Source: Armatimonadota bacterium
GTDB taxonomy: Bacteria > Vulcanimicrobiota > JACPDS01
DNA: 18,406 bases
Reading direction: 5' to 3'
NCBI GenBank assembly: GCA_016183885.1
Contig: JACPDS010000212.1
Coordinates: 1-18,406, forward strand
Part shown: positions 6,381 through 12,259 of the stretch, one piece after another
Numbering within the stretch: the first letter of the stretch is position 1
Layout: every line of letters begins with the position of its first letter
The notes under the pieces: model-generated
The model's database searches: none
Seen by the model: only the letters and a program-made list of their open reading frames with translations
Told to the model about the DNA's origin: nothing
Position numbers and translations under genes: made by a program

Positions 6381-6548
6381 CTATCTTACAATTTTTCTTT
6401 TACGTAAGACTAAATAAGGAGCTTGGTTAATCCCTTGAATCTTTAATTCTACCAACTCTCCTGCGCGTAATTTAAGATTATTTATAACTTTGGGAGGAAT
6501 AAAAATTTTATTATTTTCATCCACTTTGGCAAAAAACCGCAGCAACAT
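6381..6548 (-). CDS. AbrB/SpoVT-MazE-fold mini-protein
   Basis: This 55-residue protein (MLLRFFAKVDENNKIFIPPKVINNLKLRAGELVELKIQG, then a basic RKRKIVR tail) carries one swapped-hairpin AbrB/MazE half: xxKVDxxxKIxIPxxVxxxLxLxxGxxVELKI. Such proteins dimerise and usually bind DNA or serve as antitoxins, yet no toxin partner is adjacent. AAGGAGG eight bases upstream sets the ATG at 6546-6548; an in-frame TTG 18 nt earlier would place that site inside the coding sequence. It begins four bases after the gvpN stop. Within a gas vesicle operon it might be a regulator or a structural accessory; this is inference. Confidence 0.7.
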   Translation of the reverse strand: MLLRFFAKVDENNKIFIPPKVINNLKLRAGELVELKIQGINQAPYLVLRKRKIVR

Positions 6549-6552
6549 AATT

Positions 6553-7488
6553 TTAGCCTCCTTCAACTAATTTTTTAATATAAGCTTTAACTTTTTCTTG
6601 ATTAACCTTTTTCCCTAAACGACTGGTTTCTGAAGCTAAAATATCCTGACAAATAGTTAAAAACATTTTATTATTATCTTTATTAGATTCTTCTTTTATG
6701 GTTTTAAGAGTTCTAGCAATCATTATACAGCCCCTAATAGTGGGAGAAAATTCATATTCACCCCAACTCCTGAGATTTCTAACAATATCAACAATTCTTT
6801 CACATTCTCCTTTAGATAATCCAGATTTAGCTATTGTAATCCTAATTTCGGTTTCACGATCAAAATAATCTAAATCCAAAGTAATCATCCGATCTCTTAG
6901 AGCATCTTGAGTACGATGGACTCCTGCATATTCTTCAGGATTACTGGTAAAGATAGCGGTAAAATCAGGATGAACTTTGAGGTAATTTTCACTATTATTA
7001 TCTTGAGCTATCCTGCCAGCCGGAAGAGAAATTATTTTTTCCTGTAAAACTGAAAGTAAAACATTATTAGCTTCAGGGCGGGAACGGGTAAATTCATCAT
7101 AAATTAAAGAAAAACCATATTTACAAGCTATAGTTAAACGATTATCTACCCAAGTTTGAGCTACATTTTCTTCGGTTTTTAAAACTGAATGAATAAAATT
7201 ATCAATTACTTTTTTAGCTCGATAACCATATTCTCCCCCTACTAAATCAGAAGTGCTGAATTCTTCATCTCCATGCACCATTATAACCGGGCGCCCAATT
7301 TTATTAGCAATATGCATTGCTAAAGTAGTTTTTCCTGTTCCAGAAATTCCTCTAAAATGAATAGGGAACCCCGCTTTAATATAATATAAAGCTCGCTCGC
7401 TAATTTCTTTAATATAAGGAGTTTCTACAAAATTTTGCATGGGCCGAGGGGCGAGAATGGTATTTATTTCCTCAATCATTTTTGTCAT
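6553..7488 (-). CDS. gvpN: Gas vesicle AAA+ ATPase GvpN
   Basis: This 311-residue MoxR-like AAA+ ATPase has GvpN hallmarks. Walker A is GISGTGKTT (47-55), followed by VHGDEEFSTSDLVGGEYGYR (71-90), Walker B LIYDEF (128-133) with TRSRPEANNVLLSVLQE after it, sensor-like IFTSNPEEYAGVHRTQDALRDRM, and a C-terminal EYEFSPTIRGCIMIARTLK region. GvpN is a conserved gas vesicle ATPase thought to drive maturation or growth of the nascent vesicle. The ATG at 7486-7488 follows GGAGGAGA. It begins 16 nt after the zinc-finger gene. Length and all nucleotide-binding residues look intact. Confidence 0.96.
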   Translation of the reverse strand: MTKMIEEINTILAPRPMQNFVETPYIKEISERALYYIKAGFPIHFRGISGTGKTTLAMHIANKIGRPVIMVHGDEEFSTSDLVGGEYGYRAKKVIDNFIHSVLKTEENVAQTWVDNRLTIACKYGFSLIYDEFTRSRPEANNVLLSVLQEKIISLPAGRIAQDNNSENYLKVHPDFTAIFTSNPEEYAGVHRTQDALRDRMITLDLDYFDRETEIRITIAKSGLSKGECERIVDIVRNLRSWGEYEFSPTIRGCIMIARTLKTIKEESNKDNNKMFLTICQDILASETSRLGKKVNQEKVKAYIKKLVEGG

Positions 7489-7504
7489 TCTTCTCCTCCA
7501 AAAA

Positions 7505-7855
7505 TTAATTTAAAATTAAACTTTTCTCTTTAAAAATTTTTCCTTTTCCCTTACATTTAGGGCAAGGTAAATACTCACAATTTCTTACTGTTTTTCCTTG
7601 ACATTCAGGACATTTCTCATAAGATGGATTTATATTTATTAATCCCTTCCCCATACAAACTGTGCAAGTAAGACGACGCTGGGGGAAAACTCCTCTTCCC
7701 CGACAATAAATACATTTTTCAATTGGTTCAAATAATTTTATCTTTCCTCTTCCAAAACATACTTGACACATAGAAAGCGGAGACATTATTCCAAAAGGAT
7801 CAATTCCTTTACCTTTACAAAAAGCGCAAGAAAATTCTTTCAATTTATTATTCAT
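7505..7855 (-). CDS. Stand-alone DnaJ-type zinc-finger protein
   Basis: This 116-residue protein consists almost entirely of CxxCxGxG motifs: CAFCKGKG (10-17), CQVCFGRG (30-37), CIYCRGRG (48-55), CTVCMGKG (64-71), a partial CPECQGK (82-88) and CPKCKGKG (98-105). DnaJ normally carries four such motifs between its J domain and its substrate-binding domain, where they bind zinc and help hold unfolded clients. Here there are six, with no J domain. A J domain is instead fused to a GvpF/L protein three genes after gvpN. I infer a gas-vesicle-specific client holder. The gene is directly upstream of gvpN. A plain disulfide-isomerase-like zinc-finger role is also possible. Confidence 0.88.
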   Translation of the reverse strand: MNNKLKEFSCAFCKGKGIDPFGIMSPLSMCQVCFGRGKIKLFEPIEKCIYCRGRGVFPQRRLTCTVCMGKGLININPSYEKCPECQGKTVRNCEYLPCPKCKGKGKIFKEKSLILN

Positions 7856-8103
7856 ATTCTCTTATTTTTTAAATTAAATAATCAATTGAATATTTAATCA
7901 TAAACTTGAGGACATCAAATTTCAATACATAAATCTCTCTTAATAGTCCTATGTCAACAATGCCCAAGCGAAAATATAACTTTTCGCCTAAATCGGATAT
8001 AGTATATATGCCCCGCTTATCATAAAGACGACTGCCATATTATAGTATGGCTGTATTGTAATTTTGGCATTTTACGAACATCCTCTCAGGAAACACTGCC
8101 TGA
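7856..8103. other. Structured 248-nt gap between the GvpC-like and zinc-finger genes
   Basis: The longest non-coding stretch in the cluster. It holds three perfect inverted repeats (8086-8103 with TCAGG arms, 8034-8051 GCCATA/TATGGC with a 6-nt loop, 7968-7987 GCGAAAA/TTTTCGC with a 6-nt loop) and a TTGACA box. None is followed by a clear U-tract on the minus strand. It divides the structural genes from the assembly genes, so it may contain an internal promoter, a processing site or a regulatory RNA. Confidence 0.5.
7929..7957 (-). promoter_or_regulatory. Possible internal promoter for the assembly genes
   Basis: On the minus strand a perfect TTGACA (complement 7952-7957) is followed after 17 bases by ATTTAT (7929-7934), a poor -10 box. 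The start of the zinc-finger gene lies about 75 nt downstream, and the inverted repeat 7968-7987 lies just upstream like an operator. Confidence 0.3.
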
Positions 8104-8712
8104 TTACTTTTTCTTTTTCTTCTTAGCTTTTGGCTTAGAGGGTTCTTCGGAAAATTCTTTAAATTCTTTTAAATTTGAATGAGATTCAATTTTTTCTTTG
8201 TGTTCAGGTTTATATTCAGGAATATAATGAGTCTTTAATTTTTTAGTTAAACTCCCCCACTCCGCCTGAGATGTTTTTTGTTCCTTTCTAAAATCTTTAA
8301 GAAATTCTTGGGCTTTAGAAATTATATCTTGAACATTATCTCGAATATCGCTAATACTTTCTTGAATTTTAGTTTGAGTTTCTTTAAAATTTTGGAGCCT
8401 TTCTTTTTCACTTTTTTTAAGTTCGCTTTGCGAAGATTTAAGCATTTTTCCTAAATCATCCTGTCTTGTTTGAATCTCAGTTTGAGCTGTATTATATCTT
8501 TCTTTCTCGTCTTTTTTAAGCTTTAGTTGAAATTTATCTAAATTAGTCCTAAGTTTCTGAGCTTTTTCCCTTAATTCATTAGTCATCTTTTGCTGTTCTT
8601 TATTAAAATTTTTAAGCAAGTTAGCTGTTTCTATGGCAATTACTGACAAACGCCCCATTCTTTCTTCATAGCTCTTACAAATATTACTCACTATTTCATT
8701 CATATAAGACAT
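8104..8712 (-). CDS. GvpC-like coiled-coil protein downstream of gvpA
   Basis: This 202-residue, highly charged, almost wholly helical protein has degenerate repeats of the type ETANLLKNFNKEQQKMTNEL, then TAQTEIQTRQDDLGKMLKSS, then ETQTKIQESISDIRDNVQDI, then KAQEFLKDFRKEQKTSQAE. It ends in a lysine-rich tail (KPKAKKKKKK). Position (next after gvpA) and texture (ET/TQ-containing amphipathic repeats) match GvpC, the outer protein that stiffens cyanobacterial vesicles by binding GvpA ribs. I see no exact 33-residue repeat, so the call rests on context and general similarity. The ATG at 8710-8712 follows a GGCGGTG-type ribosome site. Confidence 0.55.
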   Translation of the reverse strand: MSYMNEIVSNICKSYEERMGRLSVIAIETANLLKNFNKEQQKMTNELREKAQKLRTNLDKFQLKLKKDEKERYNTAQTEIQTRQDDLGKMLKSSQSELKKSEKERLQNFKETQTKIQESISDIRDNVQDIISKAQEFLKDFRKEQKTSQAEWGSLTKKLKTHYIPEYKPEHKEKIESHSNLKEFKEFSEEPSKPKAKKKKKK

Positions 8713-8775
8713 TTTTTCACCGCCTTATTTTAAATTTAGTTTTAAAAAATCAAAGAAATGCTTAAGGAATTTAAA

Positions 8776-8834
8776 GATAAAGGTATATTTTAATAAATAT
8801 AACTTTATCTCCTCAAGGATTTCTTTCCTTAAGA
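8776..8834 (-). terminator. Twin stem-loops just after gvpA
   Basis: Immediately 3' of gvpA on the minus strand are two hairpins. One at about 8811-8834 has an AAGGA/TCCTT core and a 6-nt loop. A longer one at 8776-8809 has 14 pairs and one mismatch around a TAAT loop (arms GATAAAG/CTTTATC, then TATATTT). No good U-tract follows, so they more likely act as partial terminators or 3'-end stabilisers. This would leave gvpA mRNA in excess over downstream genes, as is known for gvpA in cyanobacteria. Confidence 0.6.
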
Positions 8835-8844
8835 GTTTCCAAAC

Positions 8845-9051
8845 TTAAGCAGCAGAAGCAGTTAATCCAACAGCTTCGGCATATTTTAAGAAAGTTTCTA
8901 CTCCGGCTACAGTAGCTCTAGCTTCAATAGCTAAAAGCTCGATTCCAACTAAAGAAATTCTAGCCCAAGCATCAACTACTATCCCTTTATCAAGGATTCT
9001 ATCAACTACTTCGGCTAAACTGGAAGAAGCCATAGTTTTTTCAACAGCCAT
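8845..9051 (-). CDS. gvpA: Major gas vesicle structural protein GvpA
   Basis: This 68-residue protein is near-consensus GvpA: MAVEKTMASSSLAEVVDRIL, then DKGIVVDAWARISLVGIELL, then AIEARATVAGVETFLKYAEA and a short tail VGLTASAA. GvpA forms the ribbed, gas-permeable, water-excluding wall of the vesicle. Length and the alpha-beta-beta-alpha pattern are intact. It has the strongest ribosome site in the cluster (AGGAGG about nine bases before the ATG at 9049-9051). It is bracketed by stem-loops at 9079-9115 and 8776-8834, which fits a highly expressed stable transcript. Confidence 0.98.
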   Translation of the reverse strand: MAVEKTMASSSLAEVVDRILDKGIVVDAWARISLVGIELLAIEARATVAGVETFLKYAEAVGLTASAA

Positions 9052-9078
9052 TTTTTTCTCCTCCTTTCTTTGTAATCT

Positions 9079-9115
9079 CTACAACCTAAAAAAAATTTAG
9101 TTCCCTAGGCTGTAG
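9079..9115 (-). promoter_or_regulatory. Stem-loop upstream of gvpA ribosome site
   Basis: On the minus strand CTACAGCCTA (9115-9106) pairs with TAGGTTGTAG (9088-9079): ten pairs with one G-U. It ends about 14 nt before the gvpA AGGAGG. It may protect the 5' end of a processed gvpA mRNA or mark the processing site between the coiled-coil gene and gvpA. The function is inferred from position only. Confidence 0.5.
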
Positions 9116-9124
9116 GTAAAAAAT

Positions 9125-9775
9125 TTATTTGCCTTCTTCAAAAGTCACTTTTTGCCATTCTTTATTAATTTTTTCTCTAAGGATCCAAAGTTCATCCCAA
9201 ATTCTTCCAAGCTGGATATCTCTTTCTTTTTGCTGAAGATTAATATAATTTAAAAATTCTTTTAAATCTTTAATCTTTATTTCTCTGCCTTTTTCCAAGA
9301 GTTTTCTTAAACCGCAATAAATTTCTTCAATTTCTAAATGAAACTGTCTTAAAGCTTTTCCTAATTCTTTTTCTTTTTGATTTTGTCTTTCAAAAACTTC
9401 TCTTTTAAATTTTTGAAAATCAAAGTCCTCAAAATTTTTTTCATTTAAAACTGCTTTTAAATATTCTACCGCTTCATTTTCTGAACGAATAAAAGAATAT
9501 AAGCTGGCTTCTAATTCTTTTTCTTTTTGATTTTGTCTTTGCCAAAAATCTTTTATAATCTCTTCAAAGTCTTTTTTTCTTAAATTTCTGGTCTGGCTTA
9601 AAAGAATTTTCAGATGTTCCAAAATTTTTTCTTCTTTTTGATAAAAATTAATTAAAAGAGCAAATATTTCTTTCATAAATAAACTTATTTTATCTACTCT
9701 GACTTTATAAATCTCTAAAATTTTTTTTGCAAAATCTTCTGTAATTTCATTTTTTTTAATAATTACATTTAACAT
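9125..9775 (-). CDS. Coiled-coil protein with 50-residue repeats, first gene of the gas vesicle operon
   Basis: This 216-residue helical, charged protein has three repeats of exactly 50 residues (about 51-100, 101-150, 151-200). The anchor RQNQKEKEL occurs at 80-88 and 130-138, with LQQKERDIQL at 180-189. Each repeat also has a preceding hydrophobic LKxLL(S/N/E) helix. The two best repeats share an identical 30-nt stretch at 9361-9390 and 9511-9540, 150 nt apart, indicating recent duplication or gene conversion. I do not recognise a family. Repeat structure and position next to gvpA suggest a second GvpC-like or scaffold protein. It has an AAGGTGA ribosome site and is preceded by the ANTAR-type leader. 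Confidence 0.65.
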   Translation of the reverse strand: MLNVIIKKNEITEDFAKKILEIYKVRVDKISLFMKEIFALLINFYQKEEKILEHLKILLSQTRNLRKKDFEEIIKDFWQRQNQKEKELEASLYSFIRSENEAVEYLKAVLNEKNFEDFDFQKFKREVFERQNQKEKELGKALRQFHLEIEEIYCGLRKLLEKGREIKIKDLKEFLNYINLQQKERDIQLGRIWDELWILREKINKEWQKVTFEEGK

Positions 9776-9790
9776 TTATTTCACCTTATT

Positions 9791-9830
9791 TAAATAAAAA
9801 TGCCTAAGTTGATAAATTCTAACTTAGGCA
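9791..9830 (-). terminator. Intrinsic terminator in the leader of the gas vesicle operon
   Basis: On the minus strand TGCCTAAGTT (9830-9821) and AACTTAGGCA (9810-9801) form a perfect 10-bp stem with a 10-nt loop, followed directly by TTTTTATTTA. It lies after the response regulator gene and before the first cluster gene, so it would stop transcription before all gas vesicle genes unless overridden. Confidence 0.85.
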
Positions 9831-9865
9831 ATCATAGCCTCGTTATAAGCGCCCCTGGCTTATAA
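9826..9865 (-). promoter_or_regulatory. Candidate ANTAR-binding tandem hairpins (antiterminator)
   Basis: Hairpin P1 (9843-9865): arms TTATAAGC and GCTTATAA, loop CAGGGGC. Hairpin P2 (9826-9840): arms AGGC and GCCT, loop TATGATT. They are two bases apart. The 3' arm of P2 (9829-9826) lies inside the 5' arm of the terminator (9830-9821), so P2 and the terminator exclude each other. That is the layout known for RNA targets of ANTAR proteins, and an ANTAR regulator gene ends about 57 nt upstream of P1. The family's hexaloop rule (A at 1, G at 4) is met in P1 only with a bulged C, and not clearly in P2. Confidence 0.65.
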
Positions 9866-9882
9866 ATACCTTTTATTTCTCT

Positions 9883-9916
9883 ATAATATTATATTTGCAA
9901 AAACTTTTAAATTCAC
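9883..9916 (-). promoter_or_regulatory. Possible promoter of the gas vesicle operon
   Basis: On the minus strand a perfect TATAAT (9893-9888) lies 17 bases after a weak GTGAAT (9916-9911). An overlapping TATTAT (9888-9883) is an alternative. Transcription from here would begin roughly 10-20 nt before hairpin P1, giving a leader that starts with the antiterminator. The weak -35 box suggests activator or alternative sigma dependence, or that the leader is instead read from the response regulator promoter. Confidence 0.35.
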
Positions 9917-9921
9917 TTTTT

Positions 9922-10635
9922 TTATTTAAAAATTTTTTCCGTTTCAACAATCGAATGAGCAAGATTAATCATCTTGGTTCTAGTGATTCGACTTTGTTTC
10001 TGGAGTTTTTTCATTGCTTCATCTTCAGATAAGTTTAATCTTTTCATTAAAATACCTTTATCAATTTCTATAGTTTTCCTCTCCTCTAAGGCTTGTTTAG
10101 TTTTAATTAATTCTTCTTCCTTATTTATTACTTCTTTATTTAAAATTTTATTCATTTCTTCTAACTTAAGATTAGCTTTTTTAAAATTTTCTAATAAAAT
10201 TTTATTTTGCTTTATTAAATAATATTTTTCTAAGGCATTCCTTATAGAAATTTCTATTTCTTCCAAAGTAAAAGGTTTAATTAAGAAATTAAAAACTTCT
10301 TCTCTTATAGCTTTTATAGCGGAAGATAAGTCAGGATAACCAGTAATAACAATAAAAATAACTTCGGGATTGAAATTTTTAATTTCTTTAATTAATTCTA
10401 AACCATTAGTTTCTTTAAGTTTTACGTCCATTATTATAACAGCATAATCTAATTTTCTTTTTAATTCATCTAAAATTCCATCGACTTTGTCAATATAATC
10501 TATTTTAAAACCATTTTCTTTTAAATTTTCTTTTAAAAATTCGCAAAAAGAAGATTCATCATCAATGATTAAGATTTTATTTAAAATAGTTTGAGTAATT
10601 TTATTAGTATTTATACCCGCTAACGCTAATGACAT
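9922..10635 (-). CDS. Response regulator with C-terminal ANTAR RNA-binding domain
   Basis: This 237-residue protein has a receiver domain at about residues 20-137 with acidic D25/D26, phospho-acceptor D70 (VIIMD70), T98 (IVITGY) and K120 (FLIKPF). A coiled-coil linker follows (about 140-185), then an ANTAR domain (about 183-235): ALEERKTIEIDKGILMKRLN, then LSEDEAMKKLQKQS. ANTAR domains bind paired RNA hairpins and prevent termination. The receiver-coil-ANTAR order resembles AmiR/EutV-type regulators. The likely target is the hairpin leader right after this gene. No histidine kinase is in the window. The ATG (10633-10635) has no clear ribosome site, and a 20-residue extension precedes the usual receiver start, so the start is somewhat uncertain. 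Confidence 0.93.
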   Translation of the reverse strand: MSLALAGINTNKITQTILNKILIIDDESSFCEFLKENLKENGFKIDYIDKVDGILDELKRKLDYAVIIMDVKLKETNGLELIKEIKNFNPEVIFIVITGYPDLSSAIKAIREEVFNFLIKPFTLEEIEISIRNALEKYYLIKQNKILLENFKKANLKLEEMNKILNKEVINKEEELIKTKQALEERKTIEIDKGILMKRLNLSEDEAMKKLQKQSRITRTKMINLAHSIVETEKIFK

Positions 10636-10743
10636 AATTTTTTTTATTCTTCGCTTTTTCTCTTTTTCCTTCTTTATAAATTTAAAAAGGATTTTTTAAA
10701 CTTATATAAGAAATTTAAATTAAAAATTATAGAGGACAAAAAA

Positions 10744-12126
10744 ATGAATTTTAATCCGCAAATTTTTAGAGAATATGATATTCGAGGAAAAGCAGAAGAA
10801 GATTTAAACCAAGAATTTACTTATAATTTAGGAAAAGCACTAAGCGCCTATTATAAAGAAAAAAATGTAAAAGAAATTTCTTTAGGAAGAGACTGCCGTT
10901 TAAGCTCGCCAATTCTCCATCAAAATCTTGTTCAGGGATTACTGGAAAGTGGAATGGAAGTTTTAGATTTAGGAATTATTCCCACGCCTCTCTTATATTA
11001 TTCTCAATTTGCTTTAAATTTAAAAGGAGGAGTAATGATTACCGGGAGCCATAATCCTCCTGACCAAAACGGCTTTAAAATCTGCTATGATAAAAGCACT
11101 CTTTATGGAAAAGAAATTCAAAAAATTAAAGAAATTATAGAAAAAAATGATTTTAAAAGAGAAACTGGAAAACTGAAAAATCAAGATATTATTCCTAGTT
11201 ATATTAATTTTCTTTTAAAAAATATAAAACCCGGGGGAAAGAAAATTAAAGTAGTTTTAGATGCCGGAAACGGAACCGGGGGAATAACAGCTTTGCCAAT
11301 TTATGAAAGATTAGGCTTTGATGTTATTCCTCTTTTTATAGAAATGGACGGAAATTTTCCTAATCATCATCCCGATCCTACCATAGTAAAAAATATGCAA
11401 GCCTTAAAAGAAACTGTTTTAAAAGAAAAAGCTAATTTAGGGATTGCCTTAGACGGAGATGCGGATAGAATCGGAGTAATTGACGACCAAGGAAAAATCA
11501 TCTGGGGAGATCAATTAATGGTAGTTTTAGCAAGAAATATTTTAAAAGAAAATCCCGGGGCAACTTTTATTATGGAAGTAAAATGCTCCCAAACTGCCTT
11601 TGATGACATTAAAAAAAATGGAGGAAATCCTATTTTATGGAAAGTAGGACATTCTTTAATTAAGGCTAAAATGAAAGAAGAACATGCTCTCCTTGGAGGA
11701 GAAATGAGCGGACATATTTTCTTTAGCGAGCGTTATTTTGGCTATGACGATTCTATTTACGCCGGAGCGAGACTGCTTGAAATTTTATCAAACCAAGAAG
11801 AAAGTTTATCTTTTATCTTAAATGATTTGCCTGTAACTTATGCCACTCCGGAAATCCGTCTTCCCTGCCCTGATGAAGAAAAATTTGAAGTGGTAAAAAA
11901 GATCACTCAATTTTATAAAAAAAAATATCCGGTAATTGATATTGACGGGGCAAGAATATTATTTAAAGATGGCTGGGGACTGGTAAGAGCTTCTAATACT
12001 CAGGCGGTATTAGTGATGCGTTTTGAAGCTCTTAGCGAAGAAAATTTAAAAAATATTCAAGAAAATGTAGAAAATAAATTAAAAGAAATAATGCAAATAA
12101 CCCCCTTCACCTTAATAGGGGAATAG
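10744..12126 (+). CDS. manB: Phosphomannomutase/phosphoglucomutase
   Basis: This 460-residue alpha-D-phosphohexomutase has the AlgC/ManB-type start (IFREYDIRG, 8-15), the active phosphoserine loop TGSHNP (100-105, Ser102), the metal-binding loop DGDADR (237-242), the sugar-binding GEMSGH (319-324) and a C-terminal phosphate-binding RASNTQ near residue 418. It interconverts mannose or glucose 1- and 6-phosphates for nucleotide sugar, polysaccharide or glycan synthesis. All four domains look complete. AGAGGA precedes the ATG. It is divergent from the ANTAR regulator, with a 108-nt AT-rich gap holding promoter-like sequence for both. Substrate preference (mannose or glucose) cannot be read from the sequence. 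Confidence 0.95.
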   Translation: MNFNPQIFREYDIRGKAEEDLNQEFTYNLGKALSAYYKEKNVKEISLGRDCRLSSPILHQNLVQGLLESGMEVLDLGIIPTPLLYYSQFALNLKGGVMITGSHNPPDQNGFKICYDKSTLYGKEIQKIKEIIEKNDFKRETGKLKNQDIIPSYINFLLKNIKPGGKKIKVVLDAGNGTGGITALPIYERLGFDVIPLFIEMDGNFPNHHPDPTIVKNMQALKETVLKEKANLGIALDGDADRIGVIDDQGKIIWGDQLMVVLARNILKENPGATFIMEVKCSQTAFDDIKKNGGNPILWKVGHSLIKAKMKEEHALLGGEMSGHIFFSERYFGYDDSIYAGARLLEILSNQEESLSFILNDLPVTYATPEIRLPCPDEEKFEVVKKITQFYKKKYPVIDIDGARILFKDGWGLVRASNTQAVLVMRFEALSEENLKNIQENVENKLKEIMQITPFTLIGE

Positions 12127-12148
12127 GGAAAGTTCAAAAAGGAGGGTA

Positions 12149-12198
12149 GGGGCTTAATTTGCGACAGCCCCGAAAGGATGAATGTAAAGTTTCGCAAA
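12149..12198 (+). promoter_or_regulatory. H-type pseudoknot, candidate riboswitch upstream of the ion transporter
   Basis: GGGGCT (12149-12154) pairs with AGCCCC (12166-12171). The loop sequence TTTGCGA (12158-12164) pairs with TCGCAAA (12192-12198), giving a 6-bp stem plus a 7-bp pseudoknot. Between them lies GAAAGGATGAATGTAAAG. The element is much richer in G and C than its surroundings and ends about 60 nt before the transporter start. A shorter AATTAAA/TTTAATT stem with a T-rich loop (12218-12234) follows and could be part of an expression platform. Ion-sensing riboswitch classes are known to precede Na+/H+ antiporter genes, but I cannot assign this one. Confidence 0.55.
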
Positions 12199-12259
12199 AA
12201 TTTAGAGTTTTATAATAAATTAAATTTTTTAATTAAAAGAATACTATAAAAGGATGCTA

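Noticed and set aside
7968..8051. Second ANTAR target formed by the two hexaloop hairpins in the 7856-8103 gap.
   Set aside because: Loops are CTATAA and GTTATA on the minus strand, lacking A at 1 and G at 4. The hairpins are far apart and no terminator overlaps them.
9974..10222. Plus-strand open frame opposite the ANTAR regulator.
   Set aside because: Low-complexity antisense frame over a well-supported ANTAR domain.
12254..12259. Transporter start at the first ATG (12254).
   Set aside because: That ATG overlaps the AGGA ribosome site that properly serves the ATG at 12260.
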